Shown here piece after piece: positions 35,753 through 47,049 of a stretch of DNA of 64,000 nucleotides. The notes beneath the pieces were generated by a model. The model was not told the origin of the DNA, ran no database searches, and was given only the letters and a program-made list of their open reading frames with translations. The position numbers were made by a program, and so were the translations under genes. The stretch comes from Ctenosaura bakeri. Its lineage: Eukaryota > Chordata > Lepidosauria > Squamata > Iguanidae. Positions within the stretch are counted from its first letter, which is position 1. Every line of letters begins with the position of its first letter. The stretch spans positions 620,001-684,000 of the forward strand of contig CAOLHI010000653.1 of the NCBI GenBank assembly GCA_948474755.1, written 5' to 3'.

Positions 35753-35958
35753 CCTTCTACACTACAGAACTAGAGTGATATGATTGCAGTTTAGCTGCCA
35801 TGGCAACATCCTGTGGAATGCTAGGATTTGTAGTTTAGTGAGGCCAAAGTGCTCTCTGGCTGAGAATTCTAACAAATCCCTCCTTCCTAGGATTCCACAG
35901 GATATTGCCCTGACAGTTGATCACTGTGGTATAATTGTGTAGTCTGAAAGGGCTCGAT
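35753..35958. mobile_element. palindromic MITE related to MITE-A
   Basis: The ends CCTTCTACACTACAG and GTGTAGTCTGAAAGGGC are inverse-complementary with mismatches. The interior has TAGCTGCCATGG, ACATCCTGTGGAATGCTAGG and the facing CTAGGATTCCACAGGATAT. Of the same subfamily as 10190-10393. Confidence 0.6.
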
Positions 35959-36127
35959 GAGTACCATTGCTTAAGTAATCACTCCCCATATACAAGTGAA
36001 GTTTGCAAAAATACAAAAATAAATAAATAAAGTTTTTTGGTGAAAAAAGCCCTATATGCAGAAGGGCTGCACCTCAAAATGGTCCAGTGAGAACTCAGCA
36101 TAATTATTAGTACCAAAATTATACATG

Positions 36128-36305
36128 CGCTTAAATTTATATTGTACCTTTCTCCCAATGAGCCAAAGGCAGTGTGCACTGGCCACTCCACTTTCCTCTC
36201 AGAACAGCTGTTTGAAGCAGTATGAAAATATGACTAGCACTAAGTCACCCAGTGAATTTCAAAGCTCAGTAGAGACATGAATCAGAATCTCCAGTATTCC
36301 AAAGA
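36128..36305. repeat. squamate LINE/SINE tail-like repeat
   Basis: ATTGTACCTTTCTCCCAATG, then AAGTCACCCAGTGAATTTC, then AATCAGAATCTCC follow the order of a common squamate interspersed repeat (CTTTCTCCC... GGTCACCCAGTGAG...). The family is not fixed. Confidence 0.4.
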
Positions 36306-36883
36306 TGATACCACATTCTCTCAAAGGTAAAATGGTAACTGTCTATTAAAAGGGAATAAATAAATCTAAAAAAAAAAAATGAACGTGGAAGTCTGAGATG
36401 CACTGTTGCAGGCAGCTCTGTGTATGGACATTTTAAATATTGAAGGGCTAGCTCATGTGGCCCCATGTGTTCTTTCACTGAGGTGTGTCTAAGTGTGTCA
36501 TGTGTATCTATCTTCATTTTTGCAAGTATGATTTGTAATGGACCAATAAGACACTTGATATGACCCTTGGAAGTCTGAGTGTAAAAATTATTTGAAAGAG
36601 CACAGACAGAGTAAAAATTCTCTTGACTACTGATATGACTGATTACTTAGCAGAAAGAAAAACACCAAAGTCTGTAAATTAACTTTGATATTGTTAACGT
36701 AAACAACAACAACCAAAAGTCCTCCTGTGGCATAGGTTGTGAATATTTTGTGCTTGAGTCAATCAAATAAAATGATTTTCAAACAAAAAAAAATGAAGAA
36801 AATAAGATATATTTCTTAGAATTAGTAATCATGCACCCGAGATAAAGAGTAGTCACTATAATGCCCATGACATGGACCATTTC

Positions 36884-37059
36884 CGCACTATAGTGCTATT
36901 ATTCCCCTTTCAAGATCCTATGAAATTCTGGGGTTTGTAGTTTACTGAGGCCAAAGAGTTCTCTGATTGAGAATTCTAGAGGTCCTTGCAAATCCCAGAA
37001 TTCCACAAGATGTTGAAAGTGGAATAATAGCACTATAACAATGCAGTGCGGAAATGGCT
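36884..37059. mobile_element. MITE-A copy
   Basis: The left end is CCATTTCCGCACTATAGTGC and the right end the inverse GTGCGGAAATGG. The arms TGCTATTATTCC and GGAATAATAGCACTATA match. The TSD is not clear. The central loop segment carries the TTTGTAGTTTACTGAGG motif shared with the copies at 10597 and 53260. Confidence 0.75.
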
Positions 37060-37141
37060 ATGCAATTTTTACTGAGTGTAAAACTTAGGCTAGATTGGCA
37101 GTATTAGCCTACCCTCCAAATGTCTTGATTGAAAAGAGACA

Positions 37142-37340
37142 CAGTTGCGTAGGGATGGAGGGGCGAGGGGCAGTTTGCCTTGGGTGGCAATGTTTTTGGG
37201 GCATCCTGGCCCGCAGACATGTCCCCACATGCCCTGGCCATGCCCCCAAGCACCGCAGCCACGGCCTCACACACAGTGGCCACACGTCTCATGCCATAAC
37301 CCCCCTGCCCCCCCTCCACACACTCCAAGCTCTGCCACTG
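37142..37340. mobile_element. mini-hAT with perfect 8-bp TSD
   Basis: The termini are CAGTTGCGTAGGGA and the inverted TCTGCCACTG. The flanks are identical AAGAGACA octamers (37134-37141 and 37341-37348), the hAT hallmark. A related copy, in the opposite orientation, lies at 53898-54128. The interior is GC-rich, with ACATGCCCTGGCCATGCCCC and CAGTGGCCACAC motifs. There is no coding capacity. Confidence 0.85.
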
Positions 37341-38248
37341 AAGAGACAGTCCTGATTAATCTGCTGTTGCCCCACGTTTTCAGCTGCTTTTGAAATGTCA
37401 TATTTCCTCCTTTGTCTTCTTCCCATTTCCCCCTTTGTCTTCAACTTACTTTCAGTGGTGCAAACTGAATTCAAAGTACAAAACTAGTTTGCTCTCAATT
37501 AACTCAGCAGTGGAGAGCTGAAAGGAGGAGGAGAATCTTGCCCTTCTCAGTAGGCTCAAGTGAAACCAAACCTTGCAGCCTCTCCGAGCTTGTGTTTGCT
37601 TAATGACTTGTGCCACCTTGACCTCACACTCTGATGTTACTTGCCACATCTGTCCCAATTGTCATCTGTGAAAAGCTGGAGGGCATTCGTAGAAAATGCA
37701 GCTCTCCAATGTATATGGGTCTTTGAACTGTGGTCTCCAGTTTTAAAATCATAGCTACCAAAGAGGCCTTGACAATCTAATGCTCCTTATCATGTTTTTG
37801 TAAGAAACTAGCAGGAGACTGATGGTGACATTAACAGTGAGCGATTAAGAGTGCAGTCCTAAGTGGCCAAGATGGCTGACACTCAGCCCACTAAACCTTT
37901 TACAACCAACAAATCTTTGAGATAGGATTGCACTGCTCACTGGCAAACAACAGGCAAAGAACACAAAGCAAGCAAACAAACTTGGATATACAATTACACC
38001 AGAGGTCTGGGAAAGATCTCGCACAACGAATCTGAAGTTCACATGATGTACTATAAAATGTGGTTTAGATGGCATTTAACACCAATGAAATTAGCCAAAA
38101 TATACAAAAGCATTTCTGATAAATGTTGGAAGTGCAATGAAGAAAAAGGCACGCTTTTCCACATATGGTGGAAATGTAAAAAAACAAAAATATTCTGGAG
38201 GGAAATACATAATTTAATTAGGAAAATTATGGTATAGACTTTCCTGGA

Positions 38249-38858
38249 GGCATTTCTACATCACACTGTTATAGGCCCTTTTCGCAGCGCCGGCGCTTGC
38301 GTGACGGAGGAGGGCGGCTCACACGAGAACCCTCTCCTGAAACGGCGCCACTTCCACCCCCTCCTTACCACACGTGGAGTCTTCTTGCACGACGGGCGCT
38401 CTTCAGCCACGCCTCCAGCTTCCGCAGCGCTCCCTGGGAGCTGTAGGCGGCGCTGGGGGCAGAAGCGGGGAGGAAACGCGAGAGGCCCACCTGCGACAGC
38501 GCTCCGCACTCCGGTAAGTGCGTGATGCCGCCGGGAGCCTTGCGCGAGCGCCGTTTATTTTAGGCTGCAAGCCGAAAATAAAAAAATACGCGTGAGCGCA
38601 GCTTCAGCCCCGTGAGCGCCGCGGAAGTGGGAGTGCATCATGCAGAGCAACGCTCCCACTCCCGCGAGACTCACGGGGCTATTTCGCGAGAGAAAGCCCA
38701 TGCGAAAAGGGCCATAGTGCTACTATTCCACTTTCAACATCTTGTGGAATTCTGGGGTTTGTAGTTTACTGAAGCCAAAGAGCTCCCTGGCTGAGAATTC
38801 TAATGGCCCCTCCCTAAACTGCAGTTATAGTGCTATAACAGTGTAGTATGGAAAGGCC
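38249..38858. mobile_element. MITE-A copy split by MITE-B
   Basis: The outer parts are 38249-38273 (GGCATTTCTACATCACACTG) and 38714-38858. The latter runs ATAGTGCTACTATTCCAC, then AACATCTTGTGGAATTCTGG, and ends GTAGTATGGAAAGGCC. Removing 38274-38713 plus one ATA restores the continuous TGTTATAGTGCTACT seen in other family members, which proves the order of insertion. Confidence 0.8.
38274..38713. mobile_element. MITE-B: CpG-rich Harbinger-like MITE
   Basis: Perfect 13-bp inverted ends, GGCCCTTTTCGCA and TGCGAAAAGGGCC, are flanked by perfect ATA duplications (38271-38273 and 38714-38716). The 440-bp interior is CpG-rich, unlike its host DNA. It holds a 13-bp stem with 3-nt loop (38554-38566 with 38570-38582, one mismatch) and a 29-bp arm pair (38606-38634 with 38652-38680, 24 of 29 paired). 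The GC-rich reading frames in it are artefacts. This is the only copy in the window. Confidence 0.85.
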
Positions 38859-39724
38859 CTACATCTCTGGAATTATATTTATTAAACATTTTGAAAGGGA
38901 TAAATGTAAAAAAAAAAAATTTGGACAAAAATTGTTGTATATGGTGACAGCTGCAAGGCTTCTTAGTGCTAGAAGATAGGAAAAAATAGGCCAACAAATG
39001 AAGAATTGACACTCTTTGAAATGTATCAAATGGATATGTTAACTATGCTTATAAAAAAGTATGGAAAGAGTTAACCAGGATTGAGGCCTCATAAGAGATT
39101 TTTGGAAAGAGAGATGGAGGGAATTGATCCTCATAGTTAACAACTTTTCCTCTTAATGTCAATATATTATGCATTTATGTATCTCTTACAGAATGTGTAG
39201 AGATTAGAGTATATTTTTATCCTTTATTTTTCATATATGGTAATTTTGATTTCTCCAATATAAGATTGTTTATATTTTTAATACATTATTATCTATTATG
39301 TATATACTTTCCTTCAGAAGTCTCTCTTTTTCTATATATACTTACATATATACATATACATACACATATACATAAGATAGAAACGGGTGTGTGTGTGTAT
39401 CAGCTGTAGATGGAATAATCTATGTATTGTGAAGCTCTTATTTGTTGTATTTACATAACAATAAATAAAAATAAAAATAATTAAAAAAAACAAGCAAAGA
39501 AAAGGATTGTTCAGAACTGGTCAGAACTAGAAATTGTGGCAGGCATGTAGGCGCTGTTGAAAAACACAGCAGCCCCACAGTGTCATCTAATAAAAAATAA
39601 GGGATTTGATGTCTTTGTGCTCTGAATTTCTTCTGTTCTGCTTCATTGGCTCCTGCTTGCCAAGGTAGGGAAAATCAGAGAATAAGGACACCACGTGCTT
39701 TGTATTATTTGATGTTAACAGAGG

Positions 39725-40100
39725 AAGAAGAGTGTTTGTTTGTTTATTATCCCACCTTTGTCCCAGCATGGGACTCAAAGCCATCAAAAATTGTAAAAGT
39801 TTAAAACCATTTTTTAAAACAATAAAGTTAAAAATACATTAGCAACCCCCCCCATAAAAATGACTCCTTGCTATCAATTAATCATCAAATGTCTGTTTGA
39901 CTAGAAAGGTCTTTGCCTGCCGGCAACAGGAGAGCAGAGAGATTGCCAGCCTAGCCACTCTCAAAAGGGAACTCCACAGCCTAGGAGCAACTACCGAGAA
40001 GTCTCTCTTCCATGTCCTCACCAGAGAGGCCTGTGTTGGTAGTGGCAGGATCAAAGTTGCCGTGCCTTAGTGAGATGATCACTGCTCTTACCCACTCAGC
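39725..40100 (-). pseudogene. L2-type LINE 3' end with ORF2 C-terminus
   Basis: On the minus strand a stretch ending near CTCCTAGGCTGTGGAGTTCC corresponds to the AAPRLWNSLP-type C-terminal block of L2 ORF2. The 3' UTR, plus-strand GTTTGTTTATTATCCCACC, is the usual squamate L2 tail. No intact frame. Confidence 0.6.
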
Positions 40101-41175
40101 CAATTCCTTTCCCAGCTATTTTTAAGAACCAGGAGGGACAATGGCCCAGTAAACATGTGGTGGCTCACATCTCCAAGAATCCTTCCTGTTCACAACCTCA
40201 GGCTGTACAAATAGAAGCATATCCAGTAACGCAGGACAGACAGGAGCTAAGGTTACACTCACCAGACCAGTATCAACTACAGCATCCAGATCAGAGCAGA
40301 TCTGAATGATTTTGTCTTTCAAATTTTTCATAATGGGCTAGTCAGAGTGGTCTGGGCAGAGTATAAAAGGCCCCTAATCACATGGGACAACCCTACTGGA
40401 CAGCACTGGTGGCAGAGGTATGATTTTGTCACTATAGACACAACATAAGTTTTCCAAAGGGAAACTTGCCCATGTTCAATAGGACTCATTTCATCCCTGC
40501 CAATTCCTAGTAAACCAGGAGGCCCACTTGGCTCCATTCTATGAAAAGAGATGCTTAGGAATGATTGTGTCCACTGCCCTGATCGTTTCCAGACATCATC
40601 CTGGACTTCAACAGGATCACCTCCCCAAGAGCCATCAGGAATGCATTGAGTTCCATAAAGTTCCTGGAATCAGCCCCTGAAGAGAGACTGGCTCCTAGGG
40701 AGTCTAAATCCCACAAGATTCCTCCATTTCCAGATCACCATCATCCTGCTATGCAAAAGAACAGGCCCAGAATGTGTTTTGTGTCATAGGGAATACCAGG
40801 TATTACTTGAGATAGGCTAATAATCATTATGACTCAGATCATCAGACCAAGTGGACTCAGCATAGATGTTAAAGCCCCGAACACAACAAGCTAGAGGGAT
40901 TCCAGCAAAACCTCTGAGACCAACTCAGCTAGCTCAGGAAGCTAGCAGTGGAATGGGTGGCACACAATAGAATCCCTACTCTGAGAGAACCACCCACCCT
41001 CATATAGAAACATTCAAATCCAGCAGACAATCAGGCAGGGCACCTAGTGTGTAAGATGACCTCCCCATCTCCACAAGGCCTTGCCTGCTATGATACAGAT
41101 AGACAAAGCTAGGAGAAATTCAAACCTCACCCAGTTCCATCTAGCCAAGTTTCTGTAATGGACGGCAGGTAGGCA
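40101..41175 (-). pseudogene. L2-type LINE 5' part (endonuclease region)
   Basis: The minus strand holds GTGTTCGGGGCTTTAACATC, the decayed GDFNIH-type endonuclease block, preceded by a GGTGGGTGGTTCTCTCAGAG-type region. Several frameshifts. It adjoins the 3' fragment at 39725-40100 in the same orientation; the reverse-transcriptase middle is missing. Probably one L2 copy with a large internal deletion. Confidence 0.5.
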
Positions 41176-41179
41176 TGCT

Positions 41180-44158
41180 CACTCAGGACCAAATCCTGGA
41201 TAAGGCTGTTCTTCCATTTCTCAACTTGGAATTAAACATCAGCATTTTCAGCCCAGGGCTCTGTTGCCAAGGCTATCCAGACTATTTGAAGTGGGGGACA
41301 TTTTGTCCTATGATGAGGAGAAAATGTCCAGGCTCCTGTTTTCATTGGCAATGTGCTGTCTGCCACTATATATAGTTCTGGGTGCCAACATTAATGTTAA
41401 ATTCCTTGGAAGAATGGCAGGCTATAACTGTGATAAATACATCAAGTGAAATAAAAAATTATTAGGAGTTTGACAAACATATGGAGGAAACTGCCATTCT
41501 ATTGTTTTCAACAAGATTAAGTTTGGATACTCCCACCTTCCTTCTACTGTGTCACTGCCTTTGCTGCTGCCAAAGCCCCAAAGGGTTCTTTCATTGGCAG
41601 ATTTGTCAGCAACAATCTGCCTGCGGTAGCCAAACAGTATCATGAGTGCAAGTGGAGAGCAGAAGGAGCCTGGCAGCAACCCATTCCTCTCAGAACATTG
41701 TTTCCTTCCCATTAAAAAAGAAAAAAAATGAGAGAGCTGAAATGACTTCAGGATATTCAACCATCCCAGTGAGTTCAAATGAATTCCCAATAGCCCACTG
41801 TTTGACTAAGCACAGTAAAATAGTCCAAGAAAATGAAAGTGGGGACTGGGAGACTGTTATCTTCCATGCATTCAAGGGATCCATGGGATGAGGGACAAGA
41901 AGGAGACAGGGCTGTATGGGCACAGTGCTTATGAAGTGATTCTACTTTAATACGGATTGTTCATAAGCACAACCTTGACATATCAGGAGGGAATGTGGCC
42001 CAATCAGAATTTCTCTTCATGAGAGGATTGCTGCATGGGAGTGGCAATAGGTAGCCATAGCCCGTTCTCATGTACGTGAAAGATGTGGAGGTAGAGGGGC
42101 AAGGCTTTTGTGTACACCAGGGGTATGGTTAACTCATGTGCTCCCCCATGGTATTCTCATCCATCTCTTGAATGTATTTTGTTGTGGGGGGGGGTGGACA
42201 GTGTTTGTGTCATTAGTACAAGTAACTAAGAAACAGAGCTGTGCGACAACAACCTCCCATTTTATGCACTCATAACTAAATTGATGATAAAGTGAGAAAG
42301 CTGGTAGAGAAGGGAGAAACTGAGACATTTTAAAAGCATTTGAAGAAGTGGTATGATAGATGATTAATCAGGCCTGTTCCTGTGAAATTGGGACAGCTGG
42401 CAGGTATGGGATCTTAGCTTACTCTTGCTACCCTAACCAATGCTGTTCATTTTATGATGATGTTTATTATGATAAATTGATAACAAAACGTTACTTGTAC
42501 TGTGCTGCTGGCTTCAGAGTTGTTAGCACTAGGTTAGCCCAGCACCAATGATTCAGAGATGAAACACATGTTCTGCTGCAGCTTGCTGAGATCACCAAGG
42601 AAACACCAACTTGGAGAGCTCAGCAGGCTCATGTTTCATTTTGCTACTGGTAAGGGATAGGCATCCTAGGCAGACATTAGTAATGCATCCAAGGAAGCCA
42701 TCTGACAGGTCACTGTAGTGAATGTTAGAGTCATAACTGAGTCACTCGCTCTAAATTTATCTCCATTGGCAACTGGTCTTTGCAGCTCTCACAGATGTAT
42801 CCTTGGTATCAGTACAAGAGGAAACAGCACATCTCTGGTAAATAGCATCACTGAACACCACCGTGCATTTGAACGAGCAAATATTAACTATTGCTGAAAT
42901 AAATTTGAAAAAAAAATCCCTCTGAATTATTGTTGAATATTTGCTCAATATACAAGATACTTGACACTAATTATATATAATTTCAATATTAATGATTTTA
43001 AAGTTGTTGTTTGACAAGATTTGATGGCTGTACTGCAATGATATTTTCTATTTGATAAGTGACTTAATATTTAGCTGCATTGGATAGTGACATGAAATAC
43101 TGTCAGTTTACAGCTTATGTTGTTTCATATCTGCTGCCAGGAAAATCAAAACAAGAAATAACAAAAACACCAAAAAAATTGAAATTCTGAGGCAAACTTT
43201 TAAAATTCAAAACAGAAATTTGGCATGTTGTGTTCAAAACTGAATTGGGGAAATGGTGGCAGTGAAAGACAGTTTTGTGAACACACAGTTTTAATTTTAA
43301 TATGAGTTCCTTTAGCACAGGGAAGCCATACAAGATGGTAAATCCTGATGGACAATAGAAGCAAGGAATGGTATGAGGGTTCATTGAAGTCAGAGGCAAA
43401 TATGTGGGTCCCACCGATGCTTTGTGAATCAAGTCAAAAAACAATAAACTGTGAACCTGAGGGCCAGAAACAGGCAATGTGATTCAACAAAGGTGAGGTT
43501 CTGCAAGGCACTACAGATGTGTCACAGGGCTTCATAGTGACTATTCAGGGTATTAACAACGTTGCTCAAGACTGGTAGCCAAATGTAGGACAGCACTATA
43601 AAGTCTATTTGTTCCTTTTCTTGGCTGATTTCTCTGACATTGCCAGTTGCAATCCCTTTTCCCAACATGGATGACTCTATCACTAGACCGACTGAAGCAA
43701 CTGGTTCTGGCAAGAGGTTTAGCTATCAAATTCTTCGTTAACGGATTTGTTGTTACTGCATTTTTATTATCCAAAGACGAGGCAAAGTGCCCACGAGCTT
43801 TTCTTTTTCTGGTACAAAAATAACACAACTGGCCAAGGATATCAAGCATCTTGACCTGGAGCAGAGGTGGAGTGGTATTTGCTGCTCTGCCTCTGGGCAC
43901 AAAATATCTTAGCTGTGTGACAGATTCCTTTACCCAGGCTGCTCTTAAAACTCTGGCCTCTAGGAATCCTGCTATTCACCCTGCCCTTCTTTCTCCAGCT
44001 ATTCCTTTGCTGGATTGGGTTGCTGGGCCTCAGGGTGACCCCTTAAGCATGGACTTGTGACTGTGTAGCCATGCAGGTTCAGGCTTCAGAGAGCCAGAGA
44101 CAGGTTTAAACCAACAACAAGAATGTGTTTGTTGAACACAGTAGAAATATAATAAAAT
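41180..44158. other. no recognised feature
   Basis: No exon, RNA or transposon with definable ends. Short open stretches (e.g. 41422-41790 minus, 43115-43477 minus) show no family motifs. Confidence 0.4.
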
Positions 44159-44232
44159 CTCTCCCTCCCTCCCTCCCTCCCTCCCTCCCTCCCTCCCTCC
44201 CTCCCTCCCTCGATATATATATATATATATAT
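44159..44232. repeat. compound microsatellite (CTCC)n(AT)n
   Basis: About 13 CTCC units are followed by about 10 AT units. It lies exactly at the 3' boundary of the DIRS-type element. Confidence 0.95.
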
Positions 44233-44734
44233 TTGCCACCCAACCCACAAAATAACGAGACCACAGACAGAGCTTGGGTTGAACTAGGGCAATTTATTAA
44301 TATGCCTATTTAACAAGGGGTGAACTTAAACTTGAACTTCAACTTGAACATGAACTTGCGTTTTATGATCTGAGGAGAAAAACAGGGGGGGGGATATACA
44401 GCATCCACGGACTAGGGTCAAGAGGCAGCTCCCGACCATCTCCCCTAGCCGTTGGGCGAAATCCGGGCCCCAAAGTCAACCACTAAAGTTGCATGAAGAC
44501 TTTTGGCCAGCCCTTGTCTGGAAGGAGAGCTCCAAGGCCCACCCCCCGCTGCGCAGCAAGTGGGGTGATCCCAGGGCCCTCCCCAAGGATAGGATTTATC
44601 CTACACCCCACAAGGGGGGGTTCCATAGGTACACACCGAACCTAAAACCCCCCTGCCGGCCATGGATAAGGACAAGCGTCTGCTTAGTCCTTATCCCCCC
44701 ATCCCCTCAGAATCAATTCCAGCCCCTTTTGCAA

Positions 44735-45427
44735 ATCCTGTAAAAAATTTGATTGCCCTCTGGTGACAAGTGTACGCCATCATGCCAATAAATCTCCAGT
44801 TTATTAAAAACAATGTCGGTGAGGAATGTAGTAACCCAAGCCCTGTCTCAAGGCACAACGAATCTCCCTATTTGCCAATTGGCGGGCTCGTTCTATGTGC
44901 CGGGGATCAGCACACTCTCCCCATGTCCTTTGTATCACTGCAGACCAAACAATAGAAGTGTGAGGCCATGTGCCTTGCATAAGCCGCATATCATGAATGG
45001 CCTGTATCACCAAGGCCTTTCCTTTTAGCAGTCCAAGGTCATTACCACCCAGGTGAATGACCAGCACATCAGGGGGAGGCTCACCGCGCTCCCTGAACAA
45101 CATAAGCCGCATATCATGAATGGCCTGTAACACCAAGGCCTTTCCTTTAGCAGTCCAAGGTCATTATCACCCAGGTGAATGACCATCATATCAGGGGGAG
45201 GCTCACCGCGCTCCCTGAACAACAGAGATAGCAAGCCATGCCACTGCAGACCTCTCTTTCCAAGCCAATGTATGGCCGCCCAATCACCCAGTCCCAGGTT
45301 CGGGCCCATATAACCATTACGAGCTTGCCGCTCGGCCCAGGAGCTGAAACTATGACCGCAAATCCACATTCGCTTCCTCTTCTCCGCAGCAGGTCAATCT
45401 GGAAAGGAACCAAAACGTTAAGGCAGA
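44735..45427 (-). pseudogene. SGNH/GDSL-like hydrolase domain of the DIRS element
   Basis: Directly downstream of the recombinase, in the same frame apart from one stop, comes MWICGHSFSSWA: block I, with His where GDSL enzymes have Asp. Then follow LGLGDWAAIHWLGKRGLQW and the VIHLGGNDLGLLKGK block with the GxND signature. After NREIRCALRQGLGYYIPH comes DGVHLSPEGNQ (about 44750-44781), carrying the Asp and His of block V. These are the landmarks of SGNH-fold esterases. A 123-bp unit around the GxND block is tandemly duplicated (44978-45100 and 45101-45222), and the second copy has a 1-bp deletion. Esterase function is known for the fold; its role in retrotransposons is unclear. This copy is broken. 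Confidence 0.75.
44978..45222. repeat. 123/122-bp tandem duplication inside SGNH domain
   Basis: Two head-to-tail copies begin CATAAGCCGCATATCATGAA and end CTCCCTGAACAA. They differ by a 1-bp indel (CCTTTTAGCAG versus CCTTTAGCAG) and a handful of substitutions. The 123-bp unit equals 41 codons. Confidence 0.95.
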
Positions 45428-45429
45428 TC

Positions 45430-46160
45430 AATTGGCCTGACATAGTGCCTGAACGCCGAGGATTTCCACCTACGCATCCTCCTGATGTCGTCAGCTTTCA
45501 TGCCCATCTGTGCTGCAGAGGAAGCAGCCCTTATGCAAAATGAGTGTGTGCCAAAATTGACTCCCTACAGGCCCAATTGTAGCAGGGCCTTCTTTGTAAT
45601 GGTCCAGAATTGATACCTAGTGAGTGGAGTTGTGTCTGCACGATAAAAAAGAGGTCCTGCATGTTCCTTTGTTAGCAGTATAAGCTCTAAGCACCCTTAC
45701 CGGGCCCAAGGTTGCATCAGTGTATTCCCGTAAGGTCACAACATCGCTCCGTTTGGCCTGACCTGTCTTTGATCCCCTTATGACCAGACAGAAATTCCGC
45801 TCCCCCCAAGACAGGTCCTGGAATGCCAGGGCCCTGTCCGATCTTTCCTCTTTGCTCTGAATGACCAATTCACTTATTCTTAGCGCCCCGAAAAATGCAA
45901 TGAGAGCCGCTGAGTGAAACAAAAGAGCCTCATATGTTGAGGAACACACTACTTTCCATGCCTCACCCAAACCCCTCAGGGTACCAGGAGAAAGTGGTTG
46001 CCTGTTACCTCGTACCGTTTACTTGCTTAAGGACCACACAAAGCTGCAAAATGTGGTCTACTGGGAGTGCCAAGTGTCCTGCAATCTTGCTGAATTCCCT
46101 AACTGCCTTGCTGTAACCCTTCTTAGTGCTGGGTGCGATTGACATACCTATCATCCTCAT
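45430..46160 (-). pseudogene. tyrosine recombinase domain of the DIRS element
   Basis: The minus strand starts with a SIAPSTKKGYSKAVREF core-binding motif (about 46140). The open stretch 45970-45617 carries FFGALRISELV, with the first catalytic Arg, and VIRGSKTGQ with the beta-hairpin Lys. Downstream, GTHSFCIRAAS occupies the HxxR box; Cys (TGC, 45535-45537) stands where the family has Arg, consistent with CpG decay of CGC. MRRWKSSAFRHYVRP follows, with the Tyr nucleophile. The role in the family is integrating the circular cDNA. A stop after the Tyr motif separates it from the SGNH region. Confidence 0.85.
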
Positions 46161-46199
46161 TACCTCACCCCGCCAAGATTCCACAGGCCAGCAGGCATC

Positions 46200-46960
46200 G
46201 GTTCTGGTAGGGCTGGAGTCAGTTCCCTAAAGCGTTCCATCTGCATATGGGAAAGAGAGTCAGCCAAAGAATTATCAATGCCCACAACATGTACTGCTTT
46301 GAAAACAATGCTAAATCGTAGACATTGAAGCCCGCTCCAGTCTCATAACACGCTATTACTTTGAAGAAGGATAGTTGATCACTCTGACTGTAGCCTGGTA
46401 TCACACCAAACTAGGCGGCGTCATTTGCTTACTTGCGTGCCCAGATGCACACTGCTACCCATATTGGGAAAATTTCAAAAATTTTCAGGTCAGCTGTGAT
46501 GCCTGCTTCCGCCCCAACTCCCGGGCTATCTCTAGGTGCAGCACCTGCCTCCGAAAAAGACACTGTAGCCAATGGAACCTGTTGCGTCAGAATATATTTG
46601 CAATGTATCCTTGACTTTAATTTCATCACGCCAAAAGACGACACCGTTAAAAACAGCCAAGAACTCCTGCCATGCTTCTAAGTCTAACTTCAACTCTCTA
46701 GTGATCCTAATTCGGTGGTGTGGCTTGGTGACACCCTTAGAGGCATTGCAAAGCCACTTGATAAACGCCCTGCCACGCGCCATCCCCTGCAGTCAAAATT
46801 CAGATGCCCTAATATCTCCTGAAATTCCCTGAGAGTCGCTTTGCGCCTACCCCAGAAAATGGCCACCCCTGACCCGAGATCCTGAACTTTAGCTGGCGGC
46901 AATTTATGGGCTTGGTTTACTGTCCAATTCGATTCCCCAAAAATGTAAGTCCCTGTGTGG
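46200..46960 (-). pseudogene. RNase H region of the DIRS element
   Basis: The minus strand has ATLREFQEILGHLNFDC, then MARGRAFIKWLCNASKGV, KPHHRIRITRELKLDLEAW and LQIYSDATGSIGYSVFFGG, the last containing the catalytic-type SDA box. Near the C-terminal end is VVGIDNSLADSLSHMQM, the usual end of DIRS RNase H. Frames change at least twice. The family function is removal of template RNA during cDNA synthesis. Confidence 0.8.
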
Positions 46961-47049
46961 GGCCTTCTGTTTACTCGTGTGCCAAGGGCACCCAGTTCTC
47001 CCATCAAGGATGCGAATTCTGACAAAGAAATGTGCATTGCCCGGAGCCC

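Larger units (their letters stand above)
37962..39488 (+). pseudogene. L1 LINE 3' part, interrupted by nested MITEs
   Basis: The plus strand reads WHLTPMKLAKIYKSISDKCW, then CNEEKGTLFHIWWKCKKT, the C-terminal domain of L1 ORF2. The frame is broken at about 38249 by MITE-A, which itself contains MITE-B. It resumes near 38930 with LLYMVTAARLLSA, again typical L1. An A+T-rich 3' UTR ends in AATAAAAATAAAAATAATTA and an A-run. The flanks AACAGGCAAAGAA (37949-37961) and AACAAGCAAAGAA (39489-39501) match at 12 of 13 bases and read as the target-site duplication. 5'-truncated and inactive. Confidence 0.8.

Noticed and set aside
38261..38525. GC-rich open frames taken as a possible gene with CpG island promoter
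   Set aside because: The region is bounded by perfect 13-bp inverted repeats and ATA duplications, so it is a MITE (38274-38713) and not a host promoter.
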